From NCBI GenBank assembly GCA_949987705.1, contig OX465282.1:41752039-41816038 (forward strand): DNA of 64,000 nucleotides, written 5' to 3'. The translations under genes and the position numbers were made by a program. The notes beneath the pieces are model-generated. The model did no database searches, was not told the origin of the DNA, and worked only from the letters and a program-made list of their open reading frames with translations. Every line of letters begins with the position of its first letter. Position 1 is the stretch's first letter. Origin of the DNA: Thereva unica (Eukaryota > Arthropoda > Insecta > Diptera > Therevidae). Positions 21,986 to 31,184 of the stretch are shown here, piece after piece.

Positions 21986-22141
21986 TATATATCTATGGTC
22001 AAATCAATAAAGCCAAACTATTAAGCGGCCCATACACGACAAACATTTGTCAAACAAAACCCCTTTTTCTCCACTCACTTGTCAAACATGTTGTCCTACT
22101 GAGTTTCCATGAAGAGTTTACCCTGAGTTTGCTCAGATTAA

Positions 22142-22295
22142 AGGCCCCCAAACACGATCAAATTGAATGTACAACCAGATTTTCATCAAACCCAAATGCC
22201 TAACGCATTTTGATCGGCCGACCGCCCCACAATCTATAGTTTTGGTTGTACATCCGCCCATCGATGTACATCCAATTTGACCGTGTATGGGGCCT
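22142..22295. mobile_element. MITE, AGGCCCCCATACACG family, copy 1
   Basis: The inverted ends AGGCCCCCAAACACGATCAA and TTTGACCGTGTATGGGGCCT bound 154 bp. The second copy is at 28224-28387 in opposite orientation. It is flanked by TAA and TAT. It directly abuts the palindromic MITE at 22298. Confidence 0.8.
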
Positions 22296-22297
22296 TA

Positions 22298-22470
22298 TCC
22301 GGGGGCTACACGATCAATTTTTCAATTGAAATATTGCATTGCAGTACTAAAAATGATCGTGTAGCCCCTGCTGCAATATTGCATTGCATATTGCAGCAGG
22401 GACTACACGATCAATTTTACTACTGAAATGCAATATTGCAATTGAAAAAATTGACCATGTAGCCCTCGGG
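22298..22470. mobile_element. Palindromic MITE, GGGGGCTACACGATC family, copy 1
   Basis: A near-complete palindrome of 173 bp. The outer arms GGGGGCTACACGATCAATTT are mirrored at the end, and inner ATATTGCATTGCA words are also palindromic. TTA lies at 22295-22297 and 22471-22473. The other copy with the same inner palindrome is at 30292. A transcript would form a long hairpin. Confidence 0.85.
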
Positions 22471-22497
22471 TTAAGACACCATGGAAAAGGCCATTTA

Positions 22498-22550
22498 CCC
22501 GGGGGTACACGATCAATTTTTCAATTGCAATATTGAATTGCAGTAATAAC
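22498..22550. repeat. MITE end fragment (CCCGGGGGTACACGATC)
   Basis: Fifty-odd bases match the left end of the palindromic family (TTA then CCCGGGGGTACACGATCAAT, TTGCAATATTG), with no matching right end. It is a truncated copy or one arm of a larger element interrupted by the MITE at 22592. Confidence 0.6.
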
Positions 22551-22591
22551 ATTTACCTAGTTTTTAGCAGAAAAATTCGATTTAACTCAAA

Positions 22592-22918
22592 GACCGGTTC
22601 TACACATTCAACTTTGCATTCCACTTTTTGACGTTCAATTCTGTCGCTCGTGTATACACATTTTCAACTTTTCAAGAAGAAAATCGAAAAGCTCGGCTGT
22701 CATTGCTATACAAATACACTCATTTTCATACATGTTCGCACAATCATAAAAATTTTGTACGAAAACACAAAAGTTGAACGCAAATTTCCATTCCATTCTG
22801 AGGAGCTTTCCATTTTCCTTTCAACTCTAGTCTGTTTCAAACAATGCATTGGAGTGAAAGAGAAAAAAAAGTTGAACGTCAAAAAGTGGAATGCAAAGTA
22901 GAATGTGTAGAACAGGTC
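22592..22918. mobile_element. MITE, GACCGGTTCTACACATTC family, copy 1
   Basis: GACCGGTTCTACACATTCAA and the inverse of the right end match over about 45 bp with two or three mismatches, including TTTGCATTCCACTTTTTGACG. AAA flanks both sides. It is 327 bp. Copies: 25214-25539 (inverted) and 26231-26395 (partial). A frame across the hairpin is incidental. Confidence 0.85.
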
Positions 22919-22925
22919 AAAGTTA

Positions 22926-22980
22926 CCCGGGGGCTACACAATCAATTTGTCTGCAATTTGAAATATTGCATGTCAAGGTT
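22926..22980. repeat. Second MITE end fragment (CCCGGGGGCTACACAATC)
   Basis: Preceded by TTA, this resembles the palindromic family's left end for about 45 bases, in the same orientation as 22498. No right end follows. Confidence 0.55.
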
Positions 22981-23139
22981 TTATCAGCAGGAATTTTATT
23001 GAATTGCAATTTCGTTTTTACAAGAAATGCGTAGGAGATAGTTGTTGTGTTTGGACCTAATTTTCAATCACTCATTTTGTAATAATAAAAAAATAGTTAC
23101 CAGTCTCAATTTTTGCCCTTTAAAAATTTTATATTAATT

Positions 23140-23407
23140 GGGGCTATTCAGACGCTGCCATAAGTGTGCTGAGCAAAACCGGTTTTATTCAACCCCCCGT
23201 TTAAATGTATTGTAAATAAAATTCACTTGACAGACAAAAACAGAGCTAAAGAAAACAAGAGGTAGAAGTAACATTTTATATGTGTGTAAGTTTTCACGCG
23301 TTTGCTTTTGCGTGAAAAATGTTTCGTTAAGTTCCTCCGCTCCCTTCCCTCTCTCATCTATAAACCCGATTTTACTTGCCATGAATGTGCACCGTCTGAA
23401 TAGCCCC
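23140..23407. mobile_element. MITE, GGGGSTATTCAGACG family, copy 1
   Basis: GGGGCTATTCAGACGCTGCC at the left and GGCA-type CACCGTCTGAATAGCCCC at the right give 15-bp inverted ends; AATT flanks both sides. It is 268 bp. A second copy, inverted, is at 27476-27773. Short frames in it are hairpin shadows. Confidence 0.8.
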
Positions 23408-23416
23408 AATTATCAT

Positions 23417-23850
23417 TGTGTTTATTTTCAATTGGAATATTTTTTTCATAAAAATCGCAACAAGATATTTGAACCACAACATTTCCAATGCTCTGTTTTC
23501 GTTAAAATCCACAAACCAAAAACAAAAGATCAGCTCTCATCGATGTAACTACAAATTCTTTCACAAAACGTAAAGGCCGACTAATTGGTTTGCGTATTAG
23601 GAGAGACTTCAAAGTTTAAAATTATTAAAATGCTTGAATATTATTCATTGACTATTAAAACTAGGCTATTAATATTTGCATATTTTTAATAATCGTGTTT
23701 ATTTTCAATTATAATAAATTTCTCATCAAAATCGCTATCATGTATTTGAACCACAACATTTTCCATACTCTTTTTTCTTTAAAAACCACAAAACAACAAC
23801 AAAAAATTAGCTTTCTTCGATGTAACTACAAATCATCTCACAAAACGTAC
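23417..23850. repeat. Diverged direct repeat pair
   Basis: 23417-23575 and 23693-23850 share GTGTTTATTTTCAATT, ATTTGAACCACAACATTTYC, CATCGATGTAACTACAAAT-type words and CACAAAACGTA. They are separated by about 120 bp of AT-rich DNA. No gene is seen. Confidence 0.75.
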
Positions 23851-24314
23851 GTAGAGCGCGGTTCTTTTCCCATTTTTACGTTTAACGAAACTTAACGAAT
23901 AAAATGTGACTGACGTACGTCCAATATGGCCGAACACATTAATTTCCATGAGAGCGCCGAGATGACGTGCGTTTCTTACGTGCAATATAGTTGGGGCTTA
24001 AGTTGTGCGCGGTTCTGTTTGCGTTTTTAATGTATTATCAGAACCTAAAAATATGCAACGTGCTGCAGCAGCTCCAGAGCAGTATACTGCAGTCTTAATC
24101 ATACCATGTTGCTTCACCCGTTTAGCGTAATTTTTATTGGACAGCTAAACGTCAAAATAAAAATAGCTAGTGCTATTAATTTTTCCTACATGGCATGCTA
24201 ATACTTTTAAAATAATTTCCGCCAGTTTTTTAAATTCATTTGACTTAAAATTTCCCGCTACTTATTTAAATTAAATTGTCACGTACGAAGTGTCAAAAGT
24301 GCTGCATATAGTAT
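23851..24314. other. Interval with no recognised gene
   Basis: This is AT-rich sequence with CGTACG words and no supported coding frame. Confidence 0.4.
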
Positions 24315-24650
24315 TGTTACGTTTTTACGGCTTAACGGATTCGTAGGATTAATTAAGGAATACACTTTTTAATTATCCACACAAAATTTATTATTACGAA
24401 ACAAAACACAATTTAATAACACAAACACAATTCTTACAGTTCACTATAATCACTTTCAAACTTACTATCTCGCACTATTAAATTCTATCTATCGCTTTAT
24501 TGTTCACTTTCAAATCACCACTTTTCACTGTTTTCACGGCAAAGATTTTCAGATATTTTCCGACATGCACCTTTAAGACTACCTTTGAAATTCCATATTT
24601 TAATTATATAAACACCAGACAGTGATGCCAAATAATCAATGAATTCTACA
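24315..24650 (-). repeat. LTR-like repeat, copy 2 (minus)
   Basis: On the minus strand, about 24560-24315 matches the 3' part of the plus-strand LTR-like repeat at 5950-6154, including GTGATTATAGTGAACTGTAA, AATCCTACGAATCCGTTAAG and the terminal GTAAAAACGTAACA. The TG...CA form could extend to 24650 (minus-strand start TGTAGAATTC), with a TATATAA word near 24605. No matching direct flanks were found. Confidence 0.55.
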
Positions 24651-25213
24651 GGTAAAAGAATAATTTGTGAAACATATTGGGTATGTTCCTGAACTCGAAT
24701 GTGGGATAACGCGGGACAAAAATTTTCCCAATTTGTGTTTCTTTACTTTCTCATGCAAGAAAAAGCGGGGAAATTTTCACTTCCCCTCTTGCAGGAATTT
24801 GCAGGAGGTTTTCGGTCCGGCGATTTCTTGTAAATTGTCAAAAAGTGTCAATTGACATTTTGTTTATGTGTGTGGGTATCTTGAAAAGCGGCATACACAT
24901 AGACAATCGACATTTATGTTATCTTCTTCTTTATTTGCAAGAAATTGCCCAAAACGTGTTTCTTTACTTTCTGAATTTTTGACAAAATTATCCCCACCAT
25001 TCACTAAGTTTTTGCCAAACAAATTTTTACAGGAAAAGTACAGGAACAGACCTATTCTCTAAGCTCCAGACAATATCCTTCAATATCCTCATGCATATCT
25101 GGATATTTACAAAACCAAACTTTGTATTGAAAACCATAAATGCCGATGGCGGCAGTTGACGTTTCAACTATACTCTGCAAAATTTCCCTTGCCGTTTTTT
25201 TAATGAACTCGAA
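24651..25213. other. Interval with no recognised gene
   Basis: Only short unsupported frames occur. TTTCTTTACTTTCT is repeated at about 24738 and 24959, and GGCGATTTCTTG/CAAGAAATTGCC words are loosely inverted, hinting at an old MITE. Confidence 0.4.
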
Positions 25214-25539
25214 GACCGGTTCTACACATTCAACTTTGCATTCCACTTTTTGACGTTCAACTTTTTTTCTCTTTCACTCCAATGCAAAGTTTGAAACAGA
25301 CTAGAGTTGAAAGGAAAATGGAAAGCTCCTCAGAATGGAATGGAAATTTGCGTTCAACTTTTGTGTTTTCGTACAAAATTTTTATGAGTGTGCGAATATG
25401 TATGAAGATGAGTGTATACATATAGCAGTAACAGCCGAGCTTTTCGATTTTCTTCTTGAAAAGTTGAAAATGTGCAGACACGAGCGACAGAATTGAACGT
25501 CAAAAAGTGGAATGCAAAGTTGAATGCGTAGAACCGGTC
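25214..25539. mobile_element. MITE, GACCGGTTCTACACATTC family, copy 2
   Basis: A 326-bp copy inverted relative to 22592-22918, with the same ~45-bp inverted ends. The flanks are GAA and AAA. The AAA (25540-25542) is also the left target duplication of the next MITE. Confidence 0.85.
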
Positions 25540-25542
25540 AAA

Positions 25543-25892
25543 GGTGCAAGTTACACTATCATTCATTTCGTTTATTACCCCCATACACTAAACCGGTTTT
25601 TTAGGCAAGGGTCGCAGGGAAGTACAATTCATGCGTCATATGACTCCTCACTTTTGAGCCAGAAAATTTGCCAGACTCACCCTCCATTACACTAACACAA
25701 ATATAACGTCGTACTCGGGGGTTCTGCGAAAACTATGAGAAATTCCCCCTCTCATTCGCGTTTATTGCACAACTACAAACGAATCACAATCTTTACACAA
25801 AAAAGAGGTAGAAAAATGAATGCTTAGTGTAATACCTGCATCATACACAAACCGTTTTGATGTATCGAGTGATGGATAGTGTAACTTGCACC
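25543..25892. mobile_element. MITE, GGTGCAAGTTACACTATC family, copy 1
   Basis: The perfect inverted ends GGTGCAAGTTACACTATC bound 350 bp, flanked by AAA on both sides (25540-25542, 25893-25895). The second copy is at 27093-27444 in the opposite orientation. Internal words such as CATATGACTCCTCACTTTTG are shared by both copies. It is non-coding. Confidence 0.92.
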
Positions 25893-26230
25893 AAAAGCTC
25901 TCAAAACCCAGTTCATTAAAAAAACACGTTCATTTCTTCTTTTTATTTCAATCTCAATTTTGGGTTTCCTTGACAGTCGTTAGTTACATGATACTCCGAC
26001 CGAAAATTGCACTCAACAACGGCAAGTTTCACACGAGCCAACAGCCAACCAAAAAAACTCTGCTGTCATCGTTCGTTCCTTTTCCCCTTTTAAAGTTGGA
26101 TGAACAATCGCATGGGGTTTCACAAGAGCCAAATTTTCCAACCAAGTGTACGTCAGAATGCTTTGTGTGTTGTTGTTGTTTTTAATCTTAATTCTCTTTT
26201 CTGCTGTTCTCTCTCTTTCTCTCCTTCTAG
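25893..26230. other. Interval with no recognised gene
   Basis: GTTTCACACGAGCCAACAGC at 26028 recurs inverted near 28579-28598, probably from an old repeat. The frames here are unsupported. Confidence 0.4.
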
Positions 26231-26395
26231 GACGGGTTCTACACATTCAACTTTGCATTCCACTTTTTGACGTTCAATTCTGTCGCTCGTGTCTACACAT
26301 TTTCAACTTTTCAAGAAGAAGACCGAAAGGCTCGGCTGTCACTGCTATCCGTGTACACGCAAATTCATACGTATTCGCACACTCATAAAAACATA
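26231..26395. repeat. MITE, GACCGGTTCTACACATTC family, truncated copy 3
   Basis: Left end (GACGGGTTCTACACATTC) and about 165 bp in the orientation of copy 1; the right half and right inverted repeat are absent. Confidence 0.8.
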
Positions 26396-26566
26396 ACACT
26401 TTCTGCCTTAACAAACCGGTTTGTGCGTGTTATACGAATTACACGATAAACTGACTGTTCTGCATTTATTCGTGTAAGAATTCTATTGTCTATGCAGCTG
26501 TGTACAAACTCTCAGTTAAGCTAAATCATTTTCGTAGACCCCGAGAATGAAATTATGATTGTGTTA

Positions 26567-27089
26567 TGGGCCGTCCACACTACGCGGACTTAGATCCTAC
26601 GCGCTTATCGCCGTACGGCCTCTGATAAAAGCGCGCATGAGTTCTGAATCGTGAGCAAATTGAGAAAACAAATCAGTTTTTGTTTGAAAAAACATACGCG
26701 CTTTTGAAAAGCCCGTATTGTGTAGACGTACAATGTACCTTTTTAAGCACAGCCTTTGGTCCGCGCAGTTTGGCTGTACTGCCTTTGCCATTAAAAATAT
26801 CGTAAAAAAAGGCTCTCTGCGGTAAGACCTATGGGGTGCGACAGCGAGGGAGGCCCAACCTTCGCTGGAAGGATGGCGTGGACCAGGACGCTCAGAGTTT
26901 AGGGATGCCAAACTGGATGACATCGGCTCAGAATCGGGACCGGTGGAGAGAACAGTTGCGCGAGGCCAGGACCGGATCCCGGTTGTAGAGCCGTTAAAGA
27001 AGAAGAAGAAGAAAAAAAGGCATTAAACTCTATATGAAAAAAGAGGCAAAAGCGCGTATGACCTAAGTCCGCGTAGTGTGGATGCACCA
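26567..27089. mobile_element. MITE, CCACACTACGCGGACTTA family, split by a LINE
   Basis: TCCACACTACGCGGACTTAG near the left end is mirrored at the right; the inverted repeats run about 39 bp with six mismatches. TTA flanks both sides (26564-26566, 27090-27092). The 198-bp LINE 3' end at 26814-27011 is inserted within, so the MITE was about 315 bp. Confidence 0.88.
26814..27011 (+). mobile_element. 5'-truncated RTE-like LINE, 198 bp
   Basis: Matches the last ~190 bases of the RTE-like LINE at 54084-57224, from CTCTGCGGTAAGACC through the C-terminal codons to the AGAAGAAGAAG tail, at about 98-99% identity. It is bounded by a perfect 10-bp direct repeat AAAAAAAGGC (26804-26813 and 27012-27021), the mark of target-primed integration. 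Confidence 0.92.
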
Positions 27090-27092
27090 TTA

Positions 27093-27444
27093 GGTGCAAG
27101 TTACACTATCCATCACTCGATACTCACATCAAAACGGTTTGTGTATGATGCGGGTATTACCTAAGCATTCATTTTTCTACCTCTTTTTTGTGTAAAGATT
27201 GTGATGCGTTTGTAGTTGTGCAATAAACGCGAATGAAAGGGGGAATTTCTCATAGTTTCCGCAGATCCCGAGTACGATGTTATATTTGTGTTAGTGTAAT
27301 GGAGGGTGAGTCTGGCAAATTTTCTGGCTCAAAAGTGAGGAGTCATATGACGCATGAATTGTACTTCCCTTCGACCTCTTGCCTAAAAAACCGGTTTTGT
27401 GTATGGGGGTAATAAACGAAATGATTGATAGTGTAACTTGCACC
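27093..27444. mobile_element. MITE, GGTGCAAGTTACACTATC family, copy 2
   Basis: A 352-bp inverted relative of 25543-25892 with intact ends. TTA lies on both sides (27090-27092, 27445-27447). The left TTA is also the right duplication of the preceding MITE. Confidence 0.92.
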
Positions 27445-27461
27445 TTAGTGTGTTGCACTTA

Positions 27462-28184
27462 CCCCGTTTATGACTGGGGGTATTCAGACGGTGCACATTT
27501 AAGGCAAGTAAAACCGGTTTTATAGATGAGAGGGGGAAGGGAGCGGAAGAACTTAACGAAACATTTTTCACGCAAAAGCAAACGTGTGAAAACTTACACA
27601 CATATAAAATGTTACTTCTATCTCTTGTTTTCTTTAGTTCTGTTTTTGTCTGGCAAGTGAATTTTATTTACAATACATTTAAATGTTCCTGTAAAGCTTT
27701 CAAATGTTCTAAACACAATTACGCCCCGTGTGTGTTTTGCTCAGCACACTTATGGCAGCGTCTGAATACCCCCTCTAGGTTCAATCCAGGTTCAACCCAG
27801 TAATAAACGGATGTCGATTTGATACTGGGTCCACTCAACCCAACTCAGCTCTCCCCCCAGGATTGAGTTGAATTTTACCTCATTTACGCAGGTTGAATTG
27901 AAATTGGGTTGAAGTGACATTTATCTTGTTAGTTTACTATTCGTGAAGTCTGCAGTGGGCGTTAGTTTTGTGTGTGATGTTTTTTCTGGTACAGGAAAAT
28001 TAAATAATTTCATTCTAAATTTTTACATATCTATAAATGAGAATTTTCCACAAAAATTTGAGGTTATGTTTTGAATCAATTCAACTCTATTTCAACCCAA
28101 AGTGAACTCAACTCAACTTCATATACGGTGGTCGTAATTTCAACTCAATCTCGACTCAACTTTTCGACCTAGTCATAAACGGAG
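27462..28184. mobile_element. TIR element, CCCCGTTTATGACTAGG ends, interrupted
   Basis: CCCCGTTTATGACT at 27462 and the inverse CCTAGTCATAAACGGAG ending 28184 pair across a MITE insertion (27476-27773). The right 65 bases also occur at 16014-16077. Repeated TTCAACYCAA/TTGAACC-type words (27780-28160) lie inside. It is preceded by TTA. Non-coding. Confidence 0.65.
27476..27773. mobile_element. MITE, GGGGSTATTCAGACG family, copy 2
   Basis: 298 bp with ends GGGGGTATTCAGACG and CGTCTGAATACCCCC; inverted relative to 23140-23407. It lies exactly within the terminal repeat of the element at 27462, separating GTTTATGACT from CTAGGTTC. Confidence 0.82.
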
Positions 28185-28223
28185 TATTTGTGCAGTCGAT
28201 AATTTTTTGGAATGCACAAGTAA

Positions 28224-28387
28224 AGGCCCCCATACACGGTCAAATTGGATGTGCATCGAAGGGCGGATGATAGTTACTACTAGTTAAAACTATTGATTGT
28301 GGGCCGGTCGGCCGACCAAAACTCGTTTCGCTTATGGGTTTGATGAAATTCTGGATGTACAACCAATTTGACCGTGTATGGGGGCCT
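28224..28387. mobile_element. MITE, AGGCCCCCATACACG family, copy 2
   Basis: 164 bp with TAA on both sides (28221-28223, 28388-28390) and about 25-bp inverted ends; inverted relative to 22142-22295. GGTCGGCCGACC is an internal palindrome. Confidence 0.88.
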
Positions 28388-28390
28388 TAA

Positions 28391-28862
28391 CAAACTTCCC
28401 CGCGACCTCTTGCCTATAAAACCGGTTAATTGGAATTATTGGAGTGTTGATGGAAGAAATGTTATGCTGTGTAATTTGCGTCACAGGTCGTGTAATTTGC
28501 CTCAGTTGGTTCAAAATATCTGCCCCATCCTCTTTCACCCTCTTCTCTGCAAACGACGTTTTCAGACGATTTTTGTTGGTTGGCTGTTGGCTCGTGTGAA
28601 ACTGGCCCCACCAAAAACCTGTGAACTCTCTCAGAACTTGTTCGGCACAATTTTTTCGGTCGGTCGCTGGTTAAATCACACAAACTTAACCGGAAATTGA
28701 ACACAGTTCGTGTTGAATGTGCCATGTAACCTCGGTAATAGACATGAGAACATTTTCATCGGCTACCGCTACCTACTACTATTATTCGTATAAGCAACTG
28801 GTAGCCCATCGCCTTAGATTTTTTTGTATAGTGTGCAGATCGTGCCGGAGTTTTTTGCCGCA
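28391..28862. other. Interval upstream of the 28863 gene
   Basis: No gene is supported. The last 120 bases probably hold the promoter or 5' UTR of the following gene; no TATA box is obvious. A TTTTTTTGTATAGTGTGCAG stretch (28821-28839) could serve as a splice acceptor, so an upstream exon cannot be excluded. Confidence 0.4.
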
Positions 28863-29810
28863 ATGGCTTTAACAGGTGACAGCAGCGAACAAAATTTTAT
28901 TGTAGAAAAGAGATTACCAGAGAGATCATTTAAGCCTACTAACTCTCTGAAATCGTTATCCTATCAAGATCTTCATTCAGAGTACACAAAGAAGAGATAT
29001 CGGCATGTTAAAAGTAAAGTAAAGCAGTATATAATTAACTTAAAATCCCAAGATAGTCGTAGCAAATTAAAAAAGATAGTTCGTCATAGATCCTTACCTG
29101 AAAATACAACTGGGTCTTGCAACCTTGAAGTAGAAGACTTTAGTAAGGATGAATCCATCAAAGATCAAGAAATAATACAACTAAGGAATTTAAACGAATA
29201 TCTTCAGAATAACTTAAAGGATAAAATCGCCCTGGTGGCAGCCCTTAAAAGGAACCTAGAAAGTGCTCGAGTTGAGCTTCTACTGCTTAAAGAAAAACAT
29301 CGTCAAAGTGCATCATATAAATACGGATTTTTTTCTAACGTTTCAGGATATTCATTCCGAGATGAATACAAAAAGGTATCGCAAGTAATACAAACTGAAG
29401 ATATGCCGCTTAGGAAAAAAAACAACGAACAATTGGAATCAGACCGGTTATCTAAAAATGTAGAAGAAAGCGCGCTATACCACCTCAAATGGCATAGTAA
29501 TTACGATTCTGATAAGACAGAGAAGGATCATTCCGAAAATATAATCTGGAATAATTCTATGGAAAATGATTTTAACTCGGAATATGAATTAGAAAAAAGC
29601 TGTGCTGGAAAACGTGTTAGTAGATCAGGGCGTGTTTCAAAGCAAAAGCAGAGATATCGAAAAAGGAATTATTGGAAACGCATATTTTCTTCCTGCGCAT
29701 TCACTTCTCTATGCGACCAAGTTTCTGAAAATCCACCTGACTATTTTTACAAAGTTATATCAACTGAAGAGCATCATTTGCATCCAGAGACAATTGATAG
29801 CCGTAATTAA
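28863..29810 (+). CDS. Unrecognised basic coiled-coil protein (probable host gene)
   Basis: An intronless 315-residue frame starting at an ATG in a strong context (GCCGCAATGG); the frame is open further upstream only through non-ATG codons. No transposon motif is present. The N-terminal third holds a charged block (SYQDLHSEYTKKRYRHVKSK, then IVRHRSLPE). A predicted coiled coil spans about residues 100-150 (ELR-type heptads around EIIQLRNLNEYLQNNLKDK). The C-terminal part is acidic then strongly basic (GKRVSRSGRVSKQKQRYRKR), followed by a short Cys-containing tail. AATAAA follows 22 bases after the stop. It is flanked by MITEs but not interrupted. I do not recognise the family; a cytoskeletal, centrosomal or chromatin role would be speculation. 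Codon usage and length suggest a real gene. Confidence 0.7.
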   Translation: MALTGDSSEQNFIVEKRLPERSFKPTNSLKSLSYQDLHSEYTKKRYRHVKSKVKQYIINLKSQDSRSKLKKIVRHRSLPENTTGSCNLEVEDFSKDESIKDQEIIQLRNLNEYLQNNLKDKIALVAALKRNLESARVELLLLKEKHRQSASYKYGFFSNVSGYSFRDEYKKVSQVIQTEDMPLRKKNNEQLESDRLSKNVEESALYHLKWHSNYDSDKTEKDHSENIIWNNSMENDFNSEYELEKSCAGKRVSRSGRVSKQKQRYRKRNYWKRIFSSCAFTSLCDQVSENPPDYFYKVISTEEHHLHPETIDSRN

Positions 29811-29831
29811 TCTACAATCATTGTGATGACA

Positions 29832-29837
29832 AATAAA
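29832..29837 (+). promoter_or_regulatory. Polyadenylation signal AATAAA
   Basis: Lies 22 bases after the TAA stop of the coiled-coil gene. A very short 3' UTR is plausible for an insect gene. Confidence 0.6.
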
Positions 29838-30291
29838 AAGCATTTTCTTTTAAATTATTCTTTTTTCTTTTAACTGGCTACTCCATGCAAAGTAAGCATT
29901 ACTTACTAACACTTTCTACATTTAAAATATGCTGAAATGTTTACTTAGTTTTTTCGTACCGCCTTTTCTGGCTGAACAGCACAATCCCTTTACATCGACA
30001 TTATATTATGCTGTCCATTAATTATACAAAGTAAACTTAATACGCCTAGACGAAATGGTTTATAAATAAAATATGTATGTATATGATATAATCGATGGTG
30101 AAGAATGGAAACCTATGTCAGGTAGGCAACAGAAAAAAATTGGCTATTTGTTTAGTTACTGGTGCAATATTATCAACTATGGAACATTAGACCACTTTTT
30201 TTAGTGAACTAAACCACTAATAATGCATTATGGGTATAATTCAGGTTTTTCTTTAACAAAAATGACATGAAAGGTTTCCATCTAGCTGTTA
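29838..30291. other. AT-rich interval, no gene
   Basis: Nothing recognisable was found on either strand. Confidence 0.4.
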
Positions 30292-31181
30292 CTCGGGGGC
30301 TACACGATCAATTTTTCAATTGCAATATTGCATTGCAGTACTAAAATTGATCGTGTAGCCCCTGCTGCAATATTGCATTGCATATTGCAGCAAGGGCTAC
30401 AGGGTCAATTTTACTACTGCAATGCAATATTGCAATTGAAAAAATTGACCGTGTAGCCCTTGAAATAGAGATTACAGGGTGTGCATAATCCCTGAATGGG
30501 AGCGTAGTGAAATCTGCGGGTTAGTCAACTGTCAAATTGGGCTAGTTAGCTGCTTGTGTTCCCGCGTTCGGTGGAATACTTTTTTAAGACGAGTTTTTTT
30601 TATAAAGTTATCCAAAATCTTATTACCAAAACTAACTTAAAAATAGAAAGAAAGTATAAAGAATAGTTTAAAGTATAATTAAAGTTCTAGTGAGTGAGTT
30701 TTCTGTGAAAAAAAGAACAATGAAGTGTGCAGTTTGTTAATGCAGGAATAAATGGAAATATGCACGAGAAAAATCGTTCTTCAGGTGAATGTGCTAAATA
30801 AAATAGTGCTTAAACACACATATTAGATATTTACATTAATAAATATGTGAATCACTGTGATAAATTGTTCAAATAATGTAAATGTTATTTGCTTGAATTT
30901 CTTTGTTTACATTAAATGACCCAACGAAAATTCAAGGGGATCAGCTGTTTAGATTTCGGAGTGACGCCGTGTAAAAAGTTCATTTGTGGGGGCAAGATTT
31001 TATTTTAGATTACTCATAATTTTAACTCGCTCTTGCCCCTCCTCTATTTTACTCGGTTTTTACGCTTGTAGTGTACAAACAACTACCAAAGCGTGGGCAC
31101 TCATACAAAACGAATTTCACTACGTTTTAATTGGGCGAGGGCCCATCCTGTAGTTTTGTATTCTAAGGTGTAGCCCCCGGG
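30292..31181. mobile_element. Palindromic MITE, GGGGGCTACACGATC family, copy 2, with nested element
   Basis: The left end CTCGGGGGCTACACGATC follows TTA (30289-30291). The right end GTGTAGCCCCCGGG precedes TTA (31182-31184). The left 170 bases match 22298-22470. Within it, about 30474-31153 is a second element whose ends share TACAGGRTG and CGTAGTGAAAT in inverted orientation, inserted close to the right terminus. No coding sequence is seen. Confidence 0.7.
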
Positions 31182-31184
31182 TTA

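Noticed and set aside
26028..28598. Inverted 20-mer CACACGAGCCAACAGCCAAC as ends of a 2.5-kb element
   Set aside because: The similarity is short, the surrounding bases do not continue it, and several independent elements intervene.
28368..28700. A 110-codon plus-strand frame
   Set aside because: It starts inside the MITE 28224-28387, has no recognisable domain and an equally long antisense frame.
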